Shown piece after piece: positions 6,422-11,849 of a DNA stretch of 11,849 bases (position 1 is its first letter; every line of letters begins with the position of its first letter). Source of the stretch: JAUPVN01 sp964423475 (GTDB lineage: Bacteria > Patescibacteriota > Saccharimonadia > Saccharimonadales > CAIOMD01); contig CAYRFD010000031.1 in NCBI GenBank assembly GCA_964423475.1, positions 1 through 11,849 of the forward strand, in the 5' to 3' direction. Below the pieces are notes generated by a model that ran no database searches, was not told the DNA's origin, and saw only the letters and a program-made list of their open reading frames with translations. The position numbers and the translations under genes are program-made.

Positions 6422-9037
6422 TTACAGGTTGCCCCAGTTTTGGGCTATGTGAACATCTACGGCTAAGGATACGCTAATTTCTGGGGCTATCTGTTCCATG
6501 GTGGTTTTCATTTTACCTGCTACTTCTTTAGACATAAATTCTGGGCATTCTACCATAATGCTGTCGTGTATTTGCAGTATTTGATGGGCTTTGCTTGGCA
6601 AACAACCTTGCAGTTTTATCATTGCCATTTTCATTAAATCTGCCTCTGTGCCCTGTATGGGCATATTAACGGCCTGCCTTAGGGCCGCCTCTCTTACTAT
6701 GTAATTACTACTTAATACATCTGGCGTTGGTCTACGGCGCCCATATAATGTTTCTACATAACCATTTTGCTTGGCGTCTTCTTTTAGTTTTGCAATGTAA
6801 TCTACTAATGGTTTACGTGTAGAAAAATATCTGTCTATAAAGTTTTTAGCATCGCCCATTGTCATACCGGTGGCGGCGCTTAAACCGTGCGGGCTCATTC
6901 CGTAAAGTACGCCAAAATTAATAGTTTTAGCAGCACTACGCATTTGTTTAGTAACATCGTCTAGGGCTACACCGTAAACTTCTGACGCGGTGCGAGTATG
7001 AATGTCTTCTCCGTTATTAAATACCTCTATCATATCTGCGTCGTTTGCCAAAAATGCTGCCAACCTAAGCTCAAACTGGCTGTAGTCTGCACTAACAAAC
7101 ACATTACCTGTATTGGCAATAAATGCAGTTCTTATTTTTTTACCTAGCTCTGTTTTAACTGGTATGTTTTGTAAATTTGGGTCTATGCTACTTAAACGCC
7201 CCGTTTGGGTGGAGGTTAAATTAAATATTGTGTGCACCCTGCCATCTGCAGCAACTTGAAGCGGCAAGGTGTCTACATATGTGCTTTTTAATTTTGCGTA
7301 TTCGCGATATTTGCTAATTTCTTGAACAATTGGATGGTAAGATTGTAGTTTTTCTAGTTCCTGAGCGGCGGTGCTATACCCTGTTTTACCCTTTTTAATA
7401 CCCAAAGTTGGCAAGCCCATTTGATTAAATAATACCTCTGATAATTGTTGTGGGCTGGCAATATTAAATTCTTGTTCTGCATAACCATAAATTGTTTGCT
7501 CTACATCGCTAAGTTCGTCTTGTAAATAACGGCTCATAGAATTTAAATATTTTGTATCCAGGCCAATGCCCTTTAACTCCATTGATGCCAAAATGGGTAT
7601 AATTGGTAACTCAACCGTTTTATATAATTTGTTCAAGCTAGATAGCTGAGCTAATTGTTTGTGTTGATATTCCTGTAAATTAACTAAAGTACCGGCAATT
7701 TCTGCTACGTGCAAACCAATGTCTTCTGGAGGAATAGTACCAATATCTGTAAGGTCATAACCAATTAATGAGCGGACGCTATCTGATAGTGATTTAGCTA
7801 AATCTGTAGAATCTATCATAAAATGGGCAATCTGAACGTCATCTACAGCATTTGGTAATGGTATATTAAGCAAAGATAATACTCTGTATAGTTTTTTAAC
7901 ATCGTAGCCACAAACAGTTGCATTTTTACAAATACCAGTTAGCCAATTTACAGAATTACTATTAAATTCTTGTACAAAAGTTACTTGAGTTTTTGTAGCA
8001 ACAATAATTGCTATAGGTTCCCTGCCAAAAGCGTCTTTTGTTATGGGGTACATATATAGCTCTTGAGCGGCTTTAAAATCTTGAATACTAACTAGCTTAG
8101 GTACGGCCATATTACCGGCTGGAGCAGCCTGCAGGGCCTCTGTTTGGCCATCTGGCACCGGTATATCGTGTAATGTTCGTAAAATAGCCCTAAATTCTAA
8201 CTTTTGTAAATTATCTTTTAGCTTGGCCATATTAAATTTATGCACATCCATTGCCGGTAAATCTAATTTTATTGGCGCATCTATAAATAACGTTGCTAAT
8301 TTTTTGCTTAAATAAGCCATTTCTTTGCCATCTTTAAGCTTTTTATAAGTTGAACCACTTATTAGCTCTAAATTATCGTATACGCCATCTAGCGTTTTAT
8401 ATTGGCCTAACAACGAACTAGCAGTTTTTGCGCCTATACCAGCAACCCCCGGGATATTATCGCTACTATCGCCTTGCAATGACTTTAAATCTAAAAACTG
8501 ATTAGGCTCTAGGCCGTATTTTGCTGTAAAACTTTCTGGGTGGAATTCTTCTATATTACTTAAACCTTTTTTTAGAGCATATACTTTGGTATTTTTGCTA
8601 ATGCACTGCAGGGCATCTAGATCGCTTGTAATTATTATTGTTTCTATATCTTTTGCATCGGCCTTTTTTGCTAAGCCGGCAATAATATCATCGGCCTCGT
8701 AATCGTCTAGCTCATACATGGGCCAACCTAAACTTTCTAAAAGCTCGTGCAAAAGTGGTATTTGGGCATAAAAGTCTGGTGGTGCGGGCTTTCTGCCAGC
8801 TTTATATTCTGGATACATCTGCAAGCGCTTACGAATATTTGTTTTTGGCTTATCCCACGCAACTGCTACGTAGTCTGGCTTAAGGCGTTTAATTACCTCT
8901 AGGCTTAATACTGTAAAACCATATACTCCACCGGTTGGCGTGCCGTCTTTTGTGCTTAAGTTTGGCATTGCGTAATAGCCACGATAAAAAACACTTTTTC
9001 CGTCTATTAGTACAAGTCTTTTTTGCTTATCTGCCAC
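6422..9037 (-). CDS. polA: DNA polymerase I
   Basis: An 871-aa three-part enzyme. The 5' nuclease domain (about 1-290) keeps D12, YEADDIIAG (113-121), TSDLDALQ (137-144) and GDSSDNIPG (189-197). The 3'-5' exonuclease-like domain (about 310-480) is decayed: the DxE of Exo I is missing (AIIVATKTQVTF in its place), so proofreading is unlikely, as in Taq. The polymerase domain has motif A VSADYSQFELRL (D651), motif B RSAAKTINFGVLYG (K704, F708, Y712) and motif C QIHDSIMVE (D825). Motif C carries Ser826 where E. coli has Glu883, an unusual change checked at the DNA level (GAC AGC). The start is GTG at 9037 with AGGA nine bases upstream; the nearer ATG is out of frame. Functions are gap repair and primer removal, probably together with the downstream RNase HI. 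Confidence 0.98.
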   Translation of the reverse strand: MADKQKRLVLIDGKSVFYRGYYAMPNLSTKDGTPTGGVYGFTVLSLEVIKRLKPDYVAVAWDKPKTNIRKRLQMYPEYKAGRKPAPPDFYAQIPLLHELLESLGWPMYELDDYEADDIIAGLAKKADAKDIETIIITSDLDALQCISKNTKVYALKKGLSNIEEFHPESFTAKYGLEPNQFLDLKSLQGDSSDNIPGVAGIGAKTASSLLGQYKTLDGVYDNLELISGSTYKKLKDGKEMAYLSKKLATLFIDAPIKLDLPAMDVHKFNMAKLKDNLQKLEFRAILRTLHDIPVPDGQTEALQAAPAGNMAVPKLVSIQDFKAAQELYMYPITKDAFGREPIAIIVATKTQVTFVQEFNSNSVNWLTGICKNATVCGYDVKKLYRVLSLLNIPLPNAVDDVQIAHFMIDSTDLAKSLSDSVRSLIGYDLTDIGTIPPEDIGLHVAEIAGTLVNLQEYQHKQLAQLSSLNKLYKTVELPIIPILASMELKGIGLDTKYLNSMSRYLQDELSDVEQTIYGYAEQEFNIASPQQLSEVLFNQMGLPTLGIKKGKTGYSTAAQELEKLQSYHPIVQEISKYREYAKLKSTYVDTLPLQVAADGRVHTIFNLTSTQTGRLSSIDPNLQNIPVKTELGKKIRTAFIANTGNVFVSADYSQFELRLAAFLANDADMIEVFNNGEDIHTRTASEVYGVALDDVTKQMRSAAKTINFGVLYGMSPHGLSAATGMTMGDAKNFIDRYFSTRKPLVDYIAKLKEDAKQNGYVETLYGRRRPTPDVLSSNYIVREAALRQAVNMPIQGTEADLMKMAMIKLQGCLPSKAHQILQIHDSIMVECPEFMSKEVAGKMKTTMEQIAPEISVSLAVDVHIAQNWGNL

Positions 9038-9061
9038 AATGCATATTCCTATCTGTTAGCT

Positions 9062-9067
9062 AGTATA
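9062..9067 (-). promoter_or_regulatory. Weak candidate -10 (TATACT) upstream of polA
   Basis: TATACT on the minus strand would start transcription near 9055 and leave a short leader containing the AGGA used by polA. No matching -35 is evident, and polA may equally be read from the promoter of the gene upstream. Confidence 0.22.
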
Positions 9068-9130
9068 TATGACTTTTAAGTATTTTGCATTTTAAAGCAA
9101 AAGCAATCTTACTTTAATAATTATAAGCAA

Positions 9131-10420
9131 TTACTGCGCAGGCGTAGATAGTGCTGTATTTTGGTTGGGTTGCAAAGCCGTTTCTTGTGATTGATTATCG
9201 CCGGCAGGCGTTGTTGGAGTCGCGCTAGCTAATACTAAACCATTTCTATTAATAGTAACCCGTTGCTTTTCGTCAAAAGTAAAGGCAACTTTTACGGGTT
9301 GTTGAGCTTCTAACGATCTAATTATTTGAGCTATAACATCTTCAGAGTTGTTAACACTACGACCGTTCTCGCCTGGCTCAATTTTTTGGCTTCCGTCTGG
9401 ATTTGTCACTATTTTTTCGTTTACTGGTTCTGTATTGCTTTTTGATACTAAAGAATACACATATTCTTTAATTTTTGCTTGAGATAAGTGCGTGTTTGAG
9501 CCCGCTGAATCATCCATTTGTAACCAGCCAAACTTTTGATCTTGCGTTGGCACAATACGTTGGCCTGCCGCTTCTATTACTACATTTGTTGCAATTATTC
9601 GTTTAGCAAGCTCTACGTCATCTTGCAAATCTGCCGCAGTTATACTTGGCCTATCTGTTGCCTTAGACAAATTAATAACGGCATTATCTAGTTGGGGTAG
9701 TTGTTTACGCAGCTGATCTGCAACGTAAGCAGAGCTTGTTCTAAAACCGTTAATTTCTGGAGATATACTTATACCGTTTTTATCTTTAACCATACTAGCA
9801 TTAACATTTTTTGTTTGCATATCTGCAACAGACATTCTGATATAGCCATCTACTGCTAAATCACTAACTTGGGTGGGCACAGATAAAGAACGCCTATCTA
9901 AGTATCTAAACGGGTTAAAGCCAGAAATAGCCTTTTGACTAGCTGCCTTAGTATCAAAAGTAACCCCAAGGGCGCTAGCTGGCACCTCTCTGGTTAAACC
10001 TCCATCTTTTAAGATTACACTAACCTCTTTAGCACGATTATCTAGTACACTACTAATTTGCGCCTCCGTAAGGCCACCTACAGAAAGTTCTCCAACATAA
10101 GTATAAGGCAATGCCCTACCGGCATATTTACTATTTAAAATTAGCCCAACTATGCCTAAAATAGCTATTACTACACAAATAATAATGCCCAAAATTAGCG
10201 ATAACTTAAATATTTTATGGTTAAGACGCGCTCTTTTGTATGTTTTTGCCCGAATATTAAAATCGGGTATTTCAGCTACTTGGGGGGTAGACCCAAATAC
10301 CTGAGGTATTGTTTGCGGTAAATGCATTGCAACCATGGCATTTTGTACATTGGCCTCTGCGGAAGCTTTAGGTACACCATGATATTGAGCAAACCGCGGA
10401 CGCATGTGCGGATTGTCCAC
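9131..10420 (-). CDS. Membrane-anchored peptidoglycan-binding protein (L,D-transpeptidase-like, no catalytic domain)
   Basis: A 429-aa protein with a cytosolic, basic-ended N-terminus (1-70), one membrane helix (about 71-96) and a large outside part. YVGELSVGGLTEAQISSVL (108-126) is the usual lead into the peptidoglycan-binding repeats (PG_binding_4 type) found before YkuD or VanW domains. The region to about 395 looks like two such repeats, the second ending GENGRSVNNSEDVIAQIIRSL (350-370). The tail (398-429) is Ser/Thr/Pro/Gln-rich. No YkuD SHGC-type or VanW catalytic motif follows, so this is probably a cell-wall scaffold or a truncated L,D-transpeptidase rather than an enzyme. The start is GTG at 10420, chosen because AGAGG lies eight bases upstream; Met6 is less well placed. 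A strong sigma70-type promoter precedes it. A subgroup assignment is uncertain. Confidence 0.72.
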   Translation of the reverse strand: MDNPHMRPRFAQYHGVPKASAEANVQNAMVAMHLPQTIPQVFGSTPQVAEIPDFNIRAKTYKRARLNHKIFKLSLILGIIICVVIAILGIVGLILNSKYAGRALPYTYVGELSVGGLTEAQISSVLDNRAKEVSVILKDGGLTREVPASALGVTFDTKAASQKAISGFNPFRYLDRRSLSVPTQVSDLAVDGYIRMSVADMQTKNVNASMVKDKNGISISPEINGFRTSSAYVADQLRKQLPQLDNAVINLSKATDRPSITAADLQDDVELAKRIIATNVVIEAAGQRIVPTQDQKFGWLQMDDSAGSNTHLSQAKIKEYVYSLVSKSNTEPVNEKIVTNPDGSQKIEPGENGRSVNNSEDVIAQIIRSLEAQQPVKVAFTFDEKQRVTINRNGLVLASATPTTPAGDNQSQETALQPNQNTALSTPAQ

Positions 10421-10493
10421 GATTTTTTCCTCTTTTTAGTCTTTGTTATTATTTTTTGTGCGAGCGTTTTTAGTTTTCACGCTTATGGTATTA

Positions 10494-10522
10494 ATAATAG
10501 CCATAAAAACAGTAGATGTCAA
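10494..10522 (-). promoter_or_regulatory. Sigma70-type promoter, TTGACA-17-TATTAT
   Basis: On the minus strand a perfect -35 (TTGACA, 10517-10522) is separated by exactly 17 bases from TATTAT (10494-10499). The predicted start near 10487 gives a leader of about 67 bases with AGAGG before the GTG at 10420. It is the best promoter in the window and probably drives the peptidoglycan-binding gene and perhaps polA onward. The leader has only a small AGCGT/ACGCT inverted repeat. The 146-base gap (10421-10566) holds no gene I can support. Confidence 0.7.
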
Positions 10523-10566
10523 CAAAAAAATTAAAGTAAAAACACAAAATACCTATACAATTTACC

Positions 10567-10836
10567 TTAGCACTCTGCCACTAGTTCTACAGGACCCTCC
10601 TCATGGCCATTGTCATTATTGATGATCTGCCGTACATGAGCATTGTAAACTGGGTAACCATTCCCATTAGTATCAGTATCCATTATGGCAGAGGGTTCTT
10701 GCCAACATAAATAGTATACCGCCTTACCGAATCTGCCCTTGTCTCGAGCATAAGTATATTCAATACCATCTATACCCACAAAGCTAATAGGGATAAAACG
10801 CTCTTTTAAATGTACTGGACCTTTTGCTTTAATCAT
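10567..10836 (-). CDS. Unrecognised 89-aa protein downstream of lycopene cyclase
   Basis: I do not recognise this protein. The start is well supported: AGGAG lies seven bases before the ATG at 10836, one of the strongest Shine-Dalgarno sites here. The product is small and soluble, with strand-like segments (HLKERFIPISFVGIDGIEYTY), a central YYLCWQEP, an Asp/Asn/Gly stretch DTDTNGNG (53-60) that resembles a metal-binding or turn loop, and two Cys (in YYLCW and at the C-terminus). No signal peptide or membrane helix is seen. It lies 37 bases after crtYcd on the same strand and may share its transcript, or use a TATAAT at 10865-10870. Its base composition looks less AT-rich than most neighbours. 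A carotenoid role is possible by position only. Confidence 0.65.
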   Translation of the reverse strand: MIKAKGPVHLKERFIPISFVGIDGIEYTYARDKGRFGKAVYYLCWQEPSAIMDTDTNGNGYPVYNAHVRQIINNDNGHEEGPVELVAEC

Positions 10837-10864
10837 ATACTTGCTCCTGAATAATATATTACCA

Positions 10865-10870
10865 ATTATA
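10865..10870 (-). promoter_or_regulatory. Candidate -10 (TATAAT) for the 89-aa gene
   Basis: A TATAAT just after the crtYcd stop would start transcription near 10858, leaving a leader of about 22 bases with the AGGAG site. No clear -35 is visible. Read-through from crtYcd is an equally good explanation. Confidence 0.28.
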
Positions 10871-10873
10871 ATT

Positions 10874-11560
10874 CTAACTCGTTAATAATCGAGGGGTGTC
10901 TACTTTATTAAAAACTAGTAAAAACAGATTTATAAATGCAAAGTTAAAATAAAAATCTTCTATTGGTATATCACCTATTCTTAGACCCACAATTGCATCA
11001 CTGCCGTAAGTAACTATTGGCAAACCAGTTAATACAGAGTTAAATATTAAAAACAAACCAAGTAATAATAACTGAAAGGCCCAAAATCGTTTTGTGAAAG
11101 CCAACCTAGACAAAACAGCAAAAACAACTGTTATTAACATTGCAATAGCGGCAAATCTGGTATAGCCATTAGACCATTGGCTAATTAATAACCACACAGA
11201 GGACCCTGCGGCCAAACCCAAAAATAACAAAGGTACTAAAATCATAGCCGATCCATCGGCAACAAATTTTTTAACAACTCCCCAAACATATATCATTGCA
11301 AACGGTACAGTAACAAAAAACAAATACTCTTCTATGGGCATGCCAAATAAGCTAACACCTGTAACGTACTGCCCATTAAACCCCCAATGGCCTTGGCTTA
11401 CGGCCCAGATATCCCAAATTATAAATGGTAAACTAACTAAGAAATACCCCGCCAATAAACCTTTAACATGTTTATGTGGTTTTACATCTGTTTTAAAACT
11501 TAACACCAAAACTGGCAAAAATATAAGTAGATTTATAAAAAGATACAACAGGTTACGCAT
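10874..11560 (-). CDS. crtYcd: Lycopene cyclase, fused CrtYc-CrtYd type
   Basis: This is the heterodimer-type lycopene cyclase as a single chain of 228 aa with about seven membrane helices, unrelated to the flavin-fold CrtY/CrtL. The two halves repeat the same pattern: IIWDIWAVSQGHWGFN with FGMPIEEYLFF (acidic motif PIEE, 75-78), and VLTGLPIVTY with IGDIPIEDFYF (PIED, 199-202). These acidic motifs are characteristic of the CarR/CrtYcd family in archaea, Bacteroidetes and actinobacteria. It should cyclise the ends of lycopene to give beta-carotene, in the membrane. The ATG at 11560 overlaps the end of the phytoene synthase frame by eight bases and has GAGG seven bases upstream. Neither crtI nor a carotenoid-cleaving gene is in the window. 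Both halves look intact. Confidence 0.93.
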   Translation of the reverse strand: MRNLLYLFINLLIFLPVLVLSFKTDVKPHKHVKGLLAGYFLVSLPFIIWDIWAVSQGHWGFNGQYVTGVSLFGMPIEEYLFFVTVPFAMIYVWGVVKKFVADGSAMILVPLLFLGLAAGSSVWLLISQWSNGYTRFAAIAMLITVVFAVLSRLAFTKRFWAFQLLLLGLFLIFNSVLTGLPIVTYGSDAIVGLRIGDIPIEDFYFNFAFINLFLLVFNKVDTPRLLTS

Positions 11561-11810
11561 GGATTGACCTCACTAGTGCGCGCCCCACCACACGGTATTT
11601 ACTTGGTTTAATATTTTTATTAAACACCAAAAAAGGCTTTTTTGCAATGTTTTTAGCAGTGTAGTTATACATATCTACTGCAGTACGCAGGGCAATCCGC
11701 TGTGTGCGCGGTACATATTTAAAGCCTTTATTTGCCTCGGCTTGCCATGTTTTATAATACGTAAGTTGGCCCTCTATAAATTCTTTAAACTCGGCTGCCA
11801 GTTTGCATTT
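11553..11810 (-). CDS. crtB: Phytoene synthase, C-terminal part only (5' end missing or disrupted)
   Basis: The minus strand reads about 85 codons ending TAA at 11553. The stretch FKEFIEGQLTYYKTWQAEA, then GFKYVPRTQRIALRTAVDMY and NIKPSKYRVVGRALVRS, matches the C-terminal helices of squalene/phytoene synthases (polar helix, Y-x-x-A, G, L/V-P, R-x-A, Y). The catalytic DxxxD motifs would lie upstream and are absent. The frame is closed by an in-frame TAA at 11811-11813 with no plausible start between, so this is a remnant, a frameshifted gene or a piece cut at a contig edge. One extra base in the A5 run (11809-11813) would join it to another frame that is open to the window end. It overlaps crtYcd by eight bases, which shows the original operon order. 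The enzyme joins two geranylgeranyl diphosphates to phytoene. Confidence 0.72.
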   Translation of the reverse strand, partial: KCKLAAEFKEFIEGQLTYYKTWQAEANKGFKYVPRTQRIALRTAVDMYNYTAKNIAKKPFLVFNKNIKPSKYRVVGRALVRSIHA

Positions 11811-11812
11811 TT

Positions 11813-11845
11813 AGCCGTTCGAGCCAGAATATCGAACGGCTTTTT
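11813..11845 (+). terminator. Perfect 10-bp inverted repeat with T-run, intrinsic-terminator-like on the plus strand
   Basis: Arms AGCCGTTCGA (11813-11822) and TCGAACGGCT (11832-11841) are perfect complements around a nine-base loop, and the right arm runs into TTTTT (11841-11845). This is the form of a rho-independent terminator for plus-strand transcription. No plus-strand gene ends here. On the minus strand the repeat sits directly upstream of the crtB remnant. It may be a genuine terminator, a coincidental coding palindrome or a chimeric contig end. Confidence 0.5.
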
Positions 11846-11849
11846 GTAC

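Noticed and set aside
10322..10534. Plus-strand 70-codon frame across the start of the peptidoglycan-binding gene
   Set aside because: It overlaps the N-terminus of a supported gene and its TTGACA-TATTAT promoter on the other strand, and has no Shine-Dalgarno.
11334..11567. Plus-strand 77-codon frame opposite the lycopene cyclase start
   Set aside because: It is antisense to a conserved membrane enzyme and lacks a ribosome-binding site.
11813..11845. The terminal hairpin as part of a tRNA (GTTCGAGCC resembles a T-arm)
   Set aside because: The perfect self-complementary arms do not fit a tRNA cloverleaf, and no acceptor, anticodon or D arm can be found beside it.
1..11849. Alternative genetic code with UGA read as glycine (Gracilibacteria/SR1)
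   Set aside because: Long genes such as polA have no in-frame TGA and glycine is encoded by GGN throughout, so the standard bacterial code fits.
1..11849. CRISPR arrays, insertion sequences, tRNA or rRNA genes
   Set aside because: No spaced direct repeats, transposase motifs, terminal inverted repeats or recognisable structural RNA sequences were seen.

Overview
The window is AT-rich bacterial DNA with short gaps, overlapping genes and few terminators. It looks like a small-genome Patescibacteria (CPR) organism, plausibly Saccharibacteria. That placement is inferred from compactness, gene content and the style of the membrane-anchored peptidoglycan-binding protein; there is no rRNA marker here. 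The standard code fits: an 871-codon polA reads through with no in-frame TGA.

Layout, left to right. The 5' end (1-91, minus) is the N-terminus of a helix-turn-helix regulator, probably TrmB-like, divergent from an unrecognised 147-aa gene (223-666, plus). A Nudix hydrolase (663-1139, minus) meets that gene tail to tail on a shared TTAA. A plus-strand run follows: a HAD phosphatase (1228-1881), a membrane-anchored FMN-binding-domain protein (1902-2405) and an ApbE-type flavin transferase (2398-3414). It meets, again on a shared TTAA, a minus-strand ferric-reductase-like flavocytochrome (3411-4733). The rest is all minus strand. In transcription order it runs crtB remnant, fused lycopene cyclase crtYcd, 89-aa orphan, peptidoglycan-binding membrane protein, polA, rnhA, ribE, ribH, then the ferric reductase.

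Three functional blocks stand out. First, a flavin and electron-transfer block: ribE and ribH (last two steps of riboflavin synthesis), a heme/FAD/NAD(P)H transmembrane reductase, an FMN-binding protein and the transferase that could attach its flavin. Together they suggest electrons moving from cytosolic NAD(P)H through membrane heme to an extracytoplasmic flavoprotein. Second, a replication and repair pair, polA (5' nuclease, decayed 3'-5' exonuclease, polymerase with HDS in place of the usual HDE in motif C) and rnhA. Third, a carotenoid pair, phytoene synthase C-terminus overlapping a full CrtYc-CrtYd lycopene cyclase, implying beta-carotene and perhaps retinal for a rhodopsin elsewhere.

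The last bases of the window are odd. The crtB frame is closed by an in-frame stop next to a perfect 10-bp inverted repeat with a T-run that looks like a plus-strand intrinsic terminator. This could be a frameshift, a genuine gene break or an assembly-edge artefact.

Several operon-leading genes lack a Shine-Dalgarno and instead carry a -10-like hexamer exactly six bases before the ATG, suggesting leaderless transcripts. Others (lycopene cyclase, 89-aa orphan, polA, rnhA) have clear Shine-Dalgarno sites.
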